Assembly: GCA_000431075.1 (NCBI GenBank)
Contig: HF986914.1
Coordinates: 74,914 to 94,693, forward strand
Direction of reading: 5' to 3'
Length of the DNA stretch: 19,780 nucleotides
Origin: Firmicutes bacterium CAG:555
Lineage (GTDB): Bacteria > Bacillota > Clostridia > Oscillospirales > Oscillospiraceae
A program made the translations under genes and the position numbers. The notes below the pieces were generated by a model. That model saw nothing but the letters and a program-made list of their open reading frames with translations, had not been told where the DNA came from and did no database searches. Below are positions 8,279 through 15,758 of this stretch, one piece after another. How positions within the stretch are numbered: position 1 is the first letter of the stretch; each line of letters begins with the position of its first letter.

Positions 8279-8743
8279 ATGTACGAAATCACACCCGAAG
8301 TTTTTGAAGCTGCAAAGCAGTCCGTCACCCACGGCAAGATCAACTACCTTAATGTTGCAGGCATCATCCCCGAGGTCGCCGAGGAGCGTCATGTCCGCTA
8401 CCGTCTGCCCCTGACCTCGATGCATGTAAACCATGTCGGTATCATGTACGCAGGCAGCTTCTTTGTGTTTGCAGAGTCCACCGGTGCAAGCCTCATCAAG
8501 TGCACCTACGGCACCGCTTACGTCCCCATCATCAAGAGCGTTTCCGTTGACTACCTCAAGCCCGCAACCACCGATCTCGTCATCGATATCTCCATGACCG
8601 AGGAAGAGGCCAAGGAGCGTATCGCATATGTTGAGGAGCACGGCAAGGGTCAGTATCCAATGACCGTCCCCATCATGACCGCCGACGGCGTTCACACCGC
8701 AAATGTGAATATCGTCTTCTACCTGATGAAGAACAAGAAGTAA
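8279..8743 (+). CDS. Hot-dog fold thioesterase-like protein (DUF4442/PaaI-like)
   Basis: 154 residues. The central motif NHVGIMYAGSFFVFAES (51-67) has the N-H-x-G ... E pattern of YiiD-C/DUF4442 and PaaI-like hot-dog proteins, with N51, H52, G54 and the probable active-site acid E66. Such proteins usually hydrolyse acyl-CoA thioesters, though some DUF4442 members have no tested activity. AGGAGG before ATG 8279 and a 19-base gap place it as the last gene of the CoA run, just before a strong terminator. Its likely job is release of the product acid or relief of CoA trapped in dead-end esters. Substrate unknown. Confidence 0.8.
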   Translation: MYEITPEVFEAAKQSVTHGKINYLNVAGIIPEVAEERHVRYRLPLTSMHVNHVGIMYAGSFFVFAESTGASLIKCTYGTAYVPIIKSVSVDYLKPATTDLVIDISMTEEEAKERIAYVEEHGKGQYPMTVPIMTADGVHTANVNIVFYLMKNKK

Positions 8744-8768
8744 TTCTCCTTTTTCCCTTTCCATGCAA

Positions 8769-8810
8769 GAAACGGCGCAGCAGATACTGCGCCGTTTCGT
8801 TTATTTTAGC
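8769..8810 (+). terminator. Intrinsic terminator closing the CoA-enzyme operon
   Basis: A perfect 12-bp stem GAAACGGCGCAG (8769-8780) / CTGCGCCGTTTC (8787-8798) with a six-base loop, followed by GTTTATTTTA. The tail is T-rich only on the + strand, so it mainly serves the operon. It overlaps the stop codon of the converging alpha-galactosidase gene. Confidence 0.9.
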
Positions 8811-11137
8811 TTTTCAATTGTATATATTGCACTGCCGAAATCGCCGAACATGTGTATTCTATCATTGTAGCCGGTACCTAGGAATTGGTTGTTGAGCTTT
8901 ATGCCGGACATAAGGGCAGCGCCGCTTGCTTCAAAGTCCTCTGCACCGTCGGGCATGGCGAAGAATTTGTTTGCCGTGCGGAGAATAAAGCCGTCGGGGT
9001 TTAATTCTATCGGCATAACATGCTTGACCAGACCGCCGAGCCGCTTAATGAACAGACTCTGCGTTTTGCATTTGAGGCGGTAGCGGGCGTTTTTATCCAA
9101 ACCCTTGACCGGCAGCTCGTCGTAGCCCTCGGAGGCCGTGCACAGCTTCTGAAAGTGGCCTACGATATGCTCCGAGCCGTCGGGGGCGGATATCTGCCAG
9201 TGCACCTTATTGTCCTTGCGCTCGTCAAAGCGGTAAAACCGTCCGAATTGCAAGGTCTTGCGGTGCTTTTTATAAAACTCTATCTGCCCTTTTATCTCCT
9301 TGAGCTCAACTCGGCTCATGTACTTGAACTCCAGCTCGTAGCCGAGGGCACCAAAGGCGGCGACATTGAAGCGTGTCGACAGCGGAGTATCACGCAGGGT
9401 CTGCTGGTGCGGCGCTGCGGAAACATGTGCGCCCATCGTCGACTGCGGGTAGAGGTAGCTCAGGCCGCCCTGAATGTCGAGCCGCTCGATAGGGTCTGTG
9501 TCGTCAGACGACCAGACCTGCGGTGAATAGCAGAGCATACCGAGGTCAAAGCGGTTGCCGCCCGAGGAGCAGCTTTCAAACAGGATATACGGCCGGGATC
9601 CAAATATCCTGCCGAGGATCTCGTACAAGCCAAGGATGTATCGATGGTAAAACTCCCCCTGATTATCAAGCTGCTTTGAATAAGCATCCGACATATGGCG
9701 GTTCATGTCCCACTTTACATAGCTTATCTTCGCCGAATCGAGGACATTTCCGACAGACTCGACGATGTAGTCCCGGACGCAGCTCTGTGTCAGATCGAGC
9801 AGCAGCTGATTGCGGCCGAAGCTCGGCTCGCCCTTGGGCGGCTTTATCGCCCAATCGGGGTGCGCACGGTAGAGCTTTGAATCGACATTCACGCTCTCCG
9901 GCTCGAACCACAGGCCGAAGCGCATACCCATATCCTCAATGCGCTTTGAAAAATCACCGAGGCCGCCCGGCAGCTTCCTCAGATTAACATCGTAGTCACC
10001 CAGCCCTGCCGTGTCGGTGTTTCGATCGCCGAACCAGCCGTCGTCAAGGACGAAAAGCTCTACGCCTAAAGACTTTGCTTTGCGTGCCAGTTTCAGAAGC
10101 TTTCCGCGGGTGAACTTAAAAAAACAGGCTTCCCAGTCGTTTATAAGAATGGGGCGCTCGATGTTTTTCCAATCGCCCCGAACGATGTTGTTGTTGACAA
10201 AATCGTGAAAGTTGCGGCTTAAGCCGTTGTAGCCCTTATCGGAGAATGTCATTACCGCCTCGGGAGCTTCAAAGCTCTCTCCGTCGTGCAGCGTCCAGTC
10301 GAAGCAGTGCGGGTTTATGCCAAGCTGCACACGCACAAGGTCGTGATTCGACTTTTCGACCATGCCGAAGTGGTTGCCGCTGTATACAAGATTAAAGCCC
10401 CACACCCTGCCGTAGTCGGCACAGGCGTTCCGTTCAGACAGCAGAAAGCCCGGGTTGTGTCGGTTTGACGATGCGCCGGTGGTGGAGGAGTTTACATACA
10501 TGCCGTACTCGACAGGGCGCACATGACGGTGAGTCTCCTTTATCCAGCCGCCGTCAAAGGTCTCCATGTTAAAGCCTCGGTCGGCCATGTCGACGGACAT
10601 ACTCATAAATCTGCGCAGTGAAAGATCGGTGCCGGTGGAGTTTATAAGGACGCTTCTGCGGGCGATGACATTACTGTGCGGAAAAACGGTGTAGTAGAGC
10701 TTGAGCTTCACGGCATTGCTGCGCTCGATGAGAGTAACAATGAGCGTTTCCGCCTCGTTTTCATCGTCATAGGCATTCGGCAGGCTCTGCATGGGCAGGC
10801 AGCCGGAGACTGTCTCGTGGCTGTCGTAGAGGAAGTCGCAGGCAAAGCTGCCATCGGGCATTTTGAGCTCTATCGGTGTTTGGCGATAGTCTCCCCTGCC
10901 GACGCCCGACCACTCAAGGCACAGGTTATCCAAGCAGTAATTGTCGTCCGACGGGTCGTACATGATGCTGCTGCCAAGCTGGATATCGTGCTTGACGGCA
11001 AGAGGCTCAGCATCCCCCTCTGGCATTTTCTCGCCGAAGTGGATGTGCTCTAAGTGCTTAAATTTTGTTACTCTAAATATGTAGCTTACGGTATCGGTGC
11101 AGAGTGAAAATACCCCTGCATTAAACGAAATACTCAT
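8801..11137 (-). CDS. Alpha-galactosidase, GH36
   Basis: 778-residue glycoside hydrolase family 36 enzyme, close to the usual 730-750 residues. It hydrolyses terminal alpha-1,6-galactose from raffinose-family sugars or melibiose by a retaining mechanism. The nucleophile is D477 in KWDMNRH and the acid/base Asp lies in SSDDTD at 543-548. Also visible are LDDGWFGDR (364-372), the GLWFEPE strand (408-414) and SCSSGGNRFD (522-531). The N-terminal 330 residues form the beta-sandwich domain. There is no signal peptide, so it acts inside the cell on imported oligosaccharide. GAGGTGAG at 11141-11148 sets the start. It follows a small membrane-protein gene by 40 bases and is probably co-transcribed with it. 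No sugar transporter is near. Confidence 0.95.
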   Translation of the reverse strand: MSISFNAGVFSLCTDTVSYIFRVTKFKHLEHIHFGEKMPEGDAEPLAVKHDIQLGSSIMYDPSDDNYCLDNLCLEWSGVGRGDYRQTPIELKMPDGSFACDFLYDSHETVSGCLPMQSLPNAYDDENEAETLIVTLIERSNAVKLKLYYTVFPHSNVIARRSVLINSTGTDLSLRRFMSMSVDMADRGFNMETFDGGWIKETHRHVRPVEYGMYVNSSTTGASSNRHNPGFLLSERNACADYGRVWGFNLVYSGNHFGMVEKSNHDLVRVQLGINPHCFDWTLHDGESFEAPEAVMTFSDKGYNGLSRNFHDFVNNNIVRGDWKNIERPILINDWEACFFKFTRGKLLKLARKAKSLGVELFVLDDGWFGDRNTDTAGLGDYDVNLRKLPGGLGDFSKRIEDMGMRFGLWFEPESVNVDSKLYRAHPDWAIKPPKGEPSFGRNQLLLDLTQSCVRDYIVESVGNVLDSAKISYVKWDMNRHMSDAYSKQLDNQGEFYHRYILGLYEILGRIFGSRPYILFESCSSGGNRFDLGMLCYSPQVWSSDDTDPIERLDIQGGLSYLYPQSTMGAHVSAAPHQQTLRDTPLSTRFNVAAFGALGYELEFKYMSRVELKEIKGQIEFYKKHRKTLQFGRFYRFDERKDNKVHWQISAPDGSEHIVGHFQKLCTASEGYDELPVKGLDKNARYRLKCKTQSLFIKRLGGLVKHVMPIELNPDGFILRTANKFFAMPDGAEDFEASGAALMSGIKLNNQFLGTGYNDRIHMFGDFGSAIYTIEKLK

Positions 11138-11177
11138 TGCCTCACCTCAAAAACAGGATACCATACTCTGCCTGAAC

Positions 11178-11318
11178 TTACAAGTCGGAATCATCGTGCT
11201 GTGTGTCTGTTGGCTTTTTTCGCTGAACAAAATGCGTCCGCACCCGTGTGACGATATATGATACCAACGCTCCGCAGATTATCGGAATAATTGCCGCAAG
11301 AAAAATGTCGCCGCCCAT
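11178..11318 (-). CDS. Small single-span membrane protein, 46 residues
   Basis: Start chosen at 11318 because GAGGTG lies just upstream (11325-11330); the longer version from 11381 has no such site. The product begins MGGD, then has one hydrophobic segment (about residues 5-25, IFLAAIIPIICGALVSYIV), then a basic stretch and an acidic C-terminal end (TDTQHDDSDL). A Pro-then-Gly hydrophobic helix with a charged tail is reminiscent of Fst-like and other small clostridial membrane peptides, but the match is weak. It probably heads the transcript of the alpha-galactosidase gene. I do not recognise its function. Confidence 0.5.
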   Translation of the reverse strand: MGGDIFLAAIIPIICGALVSYIVTRVRTHFVQRKKPTDTQHDDSDL

Positions 11319-11374
11319 GCTTTTCACCTCGATGATATTCTGGCTTTTATCTTTGCAAAAAATCCGCAAAGGCA

Positions 11375-11404
11375 TTGCCATTTGAAGCCAAACTATGATA
11401 ATAT
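11375..11404 (+). promoter_or_regulatory. Candidate promoter of the ABC-F gene
   Basis: TTGCCA (11375-11380), an 18-base spacer and TAATAT (11399-11404) lie about 30 bases before the ATG at 11436. Other AT-rich hexamers overlap, so the exact -10 is uncertain. Confidence 0.4.
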
Positions 11405-11435
11405 AAAGTTTACAACGAATTTTGAGGTGAAGTGC

Positions 11436-13040
11436 ATGATCACAGTCAATGATTTATCGATAAATTTTGCGGGCAACATTCTGTTTTCCCGCGTCGACCT
11501 GCAATTTACCGCAGGCAACTGCTACGGAATTATCGGCGCAAACGGCGCAGGTAAATCGACTTTTATAAAGATACTCTCCGGCGAGCTTGAGCCGTCGACC
11601 GGCTCTGTGAACATCGCTCCGAAAAAGCGCATGTCGGTTTTGAAGCAGAATCAGAATATGTATGACGAGTACACGGTCATGGACACCGTTATCATGGGCA
11701 ACCAGCGGCTTTACGACTGCGGCAAGGAAAAGGATGCGATCTACGACAAGCCCGATTTCTCCGATGAGGACGGCCTGAGAGCCGCCGTTTTGGAGGAGGA
11801 GTTTGCCGAGCTCGGCGGCTGGGAGGCCGAATCCGATGCAAGCCGCATTTTGCAGGGGCTGGGCGTTTCTCCCGCCTACCACGACACGCTCATGAGCGAT
11901 ATGGACCCGAGGATGAAGGTCAAGGTGCTGCTTGCACAGGCGCTGTTCGGCTCCCCGGATATCATCCTGCTTGACGAGCCTACGAACAATCTCGACCTTG
12001 CAAGCGTCGTGTGGCTTGAGGACTTCCTCATGGATTACGAGGGTACGGTGCTTGTCGTGTCGCATGACCGCTACTTCCTCAATAATGTCTGCACCCACAT
12101 CGTCGATATCGACTACGGCAAGATCAAAATGTATGTCGGCAACTACGATTTCTGGTACGAGTCCAGCCAGCTCATGCAAAAGCTCATCAAAGATCAGAAC
12201 AAGAAGGCCGAACAGAAGATCGCCGAATTGCAGGGCTTTATCGCTCGCTTCTCTGCAAACAAATCAAAGTCCCGCCAGGCGACCAGCCGCAGAAAGCTTT
12301 TAGACAAGCTCACCGTTGAGGAGCTGCCCGCCTCCGGCAGGCGCTACCCGTGGGTCGGCTTTAAGGCCGACCGTGAGCCGGGCAAGGACAGGCTGTTTGT
12401 CACCGAGGTCAGCAAGACCGTTGACGGTGTGAAGCTTCTCAACAATATCAGCTTCATTGTCGGCAAGGAGGATAAGATAGCCATCATCGGCAAAAACGAG
12501 CTTGCCGTCACGATGCTGTTCAAAATTCTCATGGGCGAGGAGGAGCCGGACTCCGGCACGGTCAAGTGGGGCGCTTCCACTACACAGGCGTACTTTCCCA
12601 AGGATCACAACAGTTTCTTCGAAAACTGCGACTACGACCTCATGGACTGGATGCGCCAGTTCAGCGACGATAAGCGTGAAAGCTACCTGCGCACCTTCTT
12701 AGGTCGGATGCTATTCTCCGGCGACGATGTGTACAAGCCCGTCAAGGTGCTCTCGGGCGGTGAAAAGGTGCGCTGCATGATAAGCAAAATGATGCTCTCG
12801 GGCGCAAATGTGCTGCTGTTTGACCAGCCGACAAACCATCTTGACCTTGAAAGCATTGCGGCACTCAATAACGGTATGGAGGCGTTTAAGTATAACATCA
12901 TCTTCTCCAGCCACGACCACCAGCTTACGCAGACTGTTGCAAACCGCATCATCGAGATAACCGATGACGGCATCATCGACCGTATGTGCTCGTTTGACGA
13001 ATACATGAACCTGACCGGTCAGGAGACCCCGACCAGGTAA
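11436..13040 (+). CDS. ABC-F family ATPase, YbiT/YkpA-like
   Basis: 534 residues, two ABC domains joined by a charged helical linker (about 245-300), and no membrane segments: a soluble ABC-F protein. ABC-F proteins bind the ribosome and act in translation or antibiotic protection. GAGGTGA at 11424-11430 sets ATG 11436. Domain 1 has a good Walker A (GANGAGKST, 34-42), Walker B IILLDE (176-181) and H210, but its signature region reads DMDPRM (155-160) instead of LSGG. Domain 2 has a normal LSGGEK (439-444) and H493, but its Walker A reads GKNELAVTM (352-360), lacking the lysine, and its Walker B ends D463-Q464, not DE. Thus one ATP site looks intact and the other degenerate. The stop codon lies inside an 11-bp inverted repeat. 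Confidence 0.92.
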   Translation: MITVNDLSINFAGNILFSRVDLQFTAGNCYGIIGANGAGKSTFIKILSGELEPSTGSVNIAPKKRMSVLKQNQNMYDEYTVMDTVIMGNQRLYDCGKEKDAIYDKPDFSDEDGLRAAVLEEEFAELGGWEAESDASRILQGLGVSPAYHDTLMSDMDPRMKVKVLLAQALFGSPDIILLDEPTNNLDLASVVWLEDFLMDYEGTVLVVSHDRYFLNNVCTHIVDIDYGKIKMYVGNYDFWYESSQLMQKLIKDQNKKAEQKIAELQGFIARFSANKSKSRQATSRRKLLDKLTVEELPASGRRYPWVGFKADREPGKDRLFVTEVSKTVDGVKLLNNISFIVGKEDKIAIIGKNELAVTMLFKILMGEEEPDSGTVKWGASTTQAYFPKDHNSFFENCDYDLMDWMRQFSDDKRESYLRTFLGRMLFSGDDVYKPVKVLSGGEKVRCMISKMMLSGANVLLFDQPTNHLDLESIAALNNGMEAFKYNIIFSSHDHQLTQTVANRIIEITDDGIIDRMCSFDEYMNLTGQETPTR

Positions 13041-13321
13041 GTTGACGAAAGCCGAACACCTACCGGTTTTGACGGTCAGCTTTCCACCCATGCTTCGCTA
13101 AACCCATAGTCCATATATGCCCATTATGCCCGTCGGGCTTTATCTTTGCCTGAACGAAAATCTGCTCCCTCAAAACTTCAAGGCATCTGTCAGTAGTGTT
13201 TTTCGAGGGATTTTTGGCTTTCTTTGGTGAAGGTGTGTCGTAACCCGCCAAGACAAAAAGGGCAAAAAGCACCGAAAGGGCACACTGACAGACGATAGGG
13301 ATTCAGCTCCCGTCAACTTAC
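13037..13321. repeat. Stretch bounded by an 11-bp perfect inverted repeat, possible small mobile or dispersed repeat
   Basis: GTAAGTTGACG (13037-13047) is the exact reverse complement of CGTCAACTTAC (13311-13321), and CGTCAACTTA recurs at 13349-13358. The left copy contains the stop codon of the ABC-F gene. The 285-base interval has no supported gene; a 70-codon open frame on the - strand (13060-13272) has no ribosome site and no recognisable domain. Internal pairing such as GCCCG/CGGGC near 13128 and CCCTC/GAGGG (about 13170-13208) is visible. The base composition is less C-biased than the neighbouring genes. It could be a MITE-like or REP-like element; copy number elsewhere in the genome would decide. 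Confidence 0.45.
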
Positions 13322-13363
13322 TGGGCGTTTGTGAGCCTCGCAAGCTTCCGTCAACTTAATATG

Positions 13364-13402
13364 AAACCAGCCTACTGCAAACGCAGCAGGCTGGTTTTGT
13401 TT
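13364..13402. terminator. Bidirectional terminator between ABC-F and AEC genes
   Basis: AAACCAGCCTACTGC (13364-13378) pairs with GCAGCAGGCTGGTTT (13383-13397) except for one mismatch, with a four-base loop. TGTTT follows on the + strand; the - strand side is weaker. It separates the convergent ABC-F and AEC transporter genes. Confidence 0.75.
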
Positions 13403-13407
13403 ACAGA

Positions 13408-14325
13408 TTACAGATTCAAGACCGAAACCAAGAGCGGTATCGTTATCATAGAAAGCACGGTGGATAGGAACACCGCTTCCGACGATTCGATGCCGTCTCG
13501 GCCGTTTTCAATGCCGAGGATGGTGCAGACGACCGCCGAGGGGCAGGCCGAGAGCACGACTATCGTGCCGAGGATGACGGGGTTCGTGACAAAGAAATGC
13601 ATGATAAACCACACGACGAGCGGCACAACGACAAGGCGCATGAAGCTCAGCGCATACAGTCTCGGGTGGACGAAGGCATCCTTGAGCGACACGGAGCCGA
13701 GCGACAGGCCGATGCACATCATCGAAAGCGGCACGGTAGCTGCTGCAACGGTGTCGACCGTGTCCTCGATAAGCATCGGCATGGGTATCTTGAACACGAA
13801 GATGATGACCGCAATGAGCGTTGCGATCATGGGGGTATTTATCGCATCCTTGAGCTTAAACTTCTCTCCCTGCCCGTCCTCACGCAGGAACATGACACCC
13901 ACGGAGTATAAAAGCAGGTTGAACGGGATATTTGACAGCGATGCAAAGAACACGGCACCCTCACCGTAGATTGCGGCAACGAGCGGAAAGCCCATGAAGC
14001 CGTTATTCATAAACGAAACGAGCATGCGGTACATACCGCGGTCGCCGTTTTTTATGCGGAGCACCGTCGGGCTTATAAAGCCGATGCCGAGGCAGATAAG
14101 CACCATTAAAGTCAGCATCAGAAAGCCGGTCAGCGCCTCGGAACCGGACAGCTCCATGTCCTTATTGATGACCGAGGACAGGATCATTCCGACCAAAAAC
14201 AAGTTCATGACGAGCTTGCTCAGTCCCTTGTTGAACTCAGGGCCGACAAGCTTCATCCTTGCGCATAAGTAGCCTAAGGCAAGCAGGATGACCAGCATTG
14301 CCATTTTTTCAAACAAAACTATCAT
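13408..14325 (-). CDS. AEC-family permease (auxin efflux carrier family)
   Basis: 305-residue, highly hydrophobic protein with about ten membrane segments, the usual size for the AEC family of secondary carriers. Typical features are the broken-helix motif NNGFMGFP (107-114) and the C-terminal SACPSAVVCTIL region. Bacterial members export or import organic acids such as malate or malonate, or amino acids; the substrate here is unknown. Its ATG overlaps the TGA of the upstream mgtE gene in an ATGA (14322-14325), so translation is probably coupled. It is the last gene of the likely sahH-mgtE-AEC unit and ends just before a terminator hairpin. Confidence 0.9.
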   Translation of the reverse strand: MIVLFEKMAMLVILLALGYLCARMKLVGPEFNKGLSKLVMNLFLVGMILSSVINKDMELSGSEALTGFLMLTLMVLICLGIGFISPTVLRIKNGDRGMYRMLVSFMNNGFMGFPLVAAIYGEGAVFFASLSNIPFNLLLYSVGVMFLREDGQGEKFKLKDAINTPMIATLIAVIIFVFKIPMPMLIEDTVDTVAAATVPLSMMCIGLSLGSVSLKDAFVHPRLYALSFMRLVVVPLVVWFIMHFFVTNPVILGTIVVLSACPSAVVCTILGIENGRDGIESSEAVFLSTVLSMITIPLLVSVLNL

Positions 14326-15722
14326 ATATGGAGAAACACCTTTGCAATTTCAAGATAAATAAGCAGCGACACAGCGTCGGAGATGGTGGTTATGAGCGGC
14401 GTTGCCACAACCGCAGGGTCAAGACCTATCTTCTCCGCCAGAATGGGTAGGAAGCTACCGACGACCTTGGCGAACATGACTGTAAACACGATGGCAAGGC
14501 TCACTATCAGCGCTATGGTATAGTCAACATCGGGGTTGCCCAAAAGCAGATTATCCACCAGCAGCATTTTTACAAAATTGACCGCCGCAAGCGTTAGTCC
14601 GCACAAGAGCGCAACCCGCCATTCCTTCCAAATGACCTTAAGGGCATCCTTGGGCTCGGTATCACCCAGCGACAGGCTTCGGATAATCGCCGTCGAGGAC
14701 TGAGCACCGGAGTTGCCGCCCGTGCCCATGATGATGGGGATAAATCCGATGAGCACCGCCTGCACGGCAAGCGCATCCTCAAAGGAATTGAGTATCATCG
14801 TCGTAAAGGTCGCCGAGAGCATGAGAAACAGCAGCCACGGCACACGGTTTTTCCACATGTCGATAGCTCCGGTGCGTGAATACGGCTTATCCGACGGCGT
14901 CATTGCAGCCATGATTTCGAAGTCCTCGGTGGTCTCCTGTTCGAGGACATCGATGATATCGTCAACGGTAACTATGCCGACAAGTCGGCCTTCCTTGTCG
15001 ACAACGGGTATCGCCATGAGGTCGTAGTCTGAGATCTTCTCGGAGACCTCCTCCTGGTCGTCATGGGTCATGCAGAAGATGACATTCGTGTCCATAATAT
15101 CCGCAATGACAGTCTCATCGTCATTTAAAAGCAGATCCTTGACGGACACAACGCCCTCAAGCTTGCGGTCGGCGGAGGTGACAAAGCAGATATAGATAGT
15201 CTCCTTATCCTCGCCGATGCGTCTGATGCGGGCTATTGCTTCCCGCACATTCATATATTTTTTAAGGTCGATAAACTCTGCGGTCATGATGCTGCCTGCG
15301 GAGTTTTCGGGGTAATTCAGGTACTGGTTTATAAGCCGTCTTGTCTCGGGCGTTGCCGTGCGCATGACACGCTTGACGACATTCGCCGGAAGCTCCTCCA
15401 TCATGTCGACGGCGTCGTCGACATACAGCTCCTCGATAATGGCAGACAGCTCAGAGTCGGTTATGGAGTTTATTATCTGCTCCTGCTCGGGAGCGTCGAA
15501 GTTTGCAAAAACATCGGCTGCCGTCTCCTTTGACAAAAGGCGGAACACCATCGGCATTCTGTTGTCCCCTATCTCAGACAAAAACTCCGCTACATCGAAC
15601 TCGTTCATGTCCTCAAGGCGGGTTTGAAGCTCCTTCATGTGCCGGGAGTCCAACAGCTCCATCAGCTCATCGGACTGCTTTTCGTGGATGGCTTCAAAGT
15701 CCATGTTCTCAATGTTGTCCAT
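14322..15722 (-). CDS. mgtE: Magnesium transporter MgtE
   Basis: 466 residues with the full MgtE layout: N-terminal MgtE_N superhelix (about 20-125), two CBS domains (about 135-260), a connecting helix, and a C-terminal channel domain of five membrane helices (about 295-465). The channel signature FIPIIMGTGGNSGAQSS lies at 327-343. D449 in TTISDA corresponds to the pore Asp of the Thermus protein. It carries Mg2+ down its gradient, with the acidic N and CBS domains sensing cytosolic Mg2+. AAAGGAGG just upstream of 15722 sets the start. It lies 36 bases after the adenosylhomocysteinase gene and overlaps the AEC permease gene by four bases. Confidence 0.95.
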   Translation of the reverse strand: MDNIENMDFEAIHEKQSDELMELLDSRHMKELQTRLEDMNEFDVAEFLSEIGDNRMPMVFRLLSKETAADVFANFDAPEQEQIINSITDSELSAIIEELYVDDAVDMMEELPANVVKRVMRTATPETRRLINQYLNYPENSAGSIMTAEFIDLKKYMNVREAIARIRRIGEDKETIYICFVTSADRKLEGVVSVKDLLLNDDETVIADIMDTNVIFCMTHDDQEEVSEKISDYDLMAIPVVDKEGRLVGIVTVDDIIDVLEQETTEDFEIMAAMTPSDKPYSRTGAIDMWKNRVPWLLFLMLSATFTTMILNSFEDALAVQAVLIGFIPIIMGTGGNSGAQSSTAIIRSLSLGDTEPKDALKVIWKEWRVALLCGLTLAAVNFVKMLLVDNLLLGNPDVDYTIALIVSLAIVFTVMFAKVVGSFLPILAEKIGLDPAVVATPLITTISDAVSLLIYLEIAKVFLHI

Positions 15723-15758
15723 TGCCGAGCCTCCTTTCGGAAATTTGCTTTTGCGAAA

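Noticed and set aside
1..8743. Bile-acid 7-dehydroxylation (bai) operon.
   Set aside because: CoA ligase and CoA-transferases are shared in type, but no BaiE, BaiA or BaiCD/BaiH-like gene is seen.
1..8743. Standard FldABC or HadABC reductive Stickland operon.
   Set aside because: Transferases are FldA/HadA-like, but no 2-hydroxyacyl-CoA dehydratase subunits, activator or acyl-CoA dehydrogenase/ETF genes occur in the window.
11382..11435. Earlier start at 11382 for the ABC-F gene.
   Set aside because: That start is a TTG overlapping the candidate promoter; GAGGTGA and the family N-terminus both point to ATG 11436.
13060..13272. 70-codon - strand open frame in the gene-poor stretch.
   Set aside because: No ribosome site, no domain, and it lies inside the inverted-repeat interval; better explained as part of a repeat.
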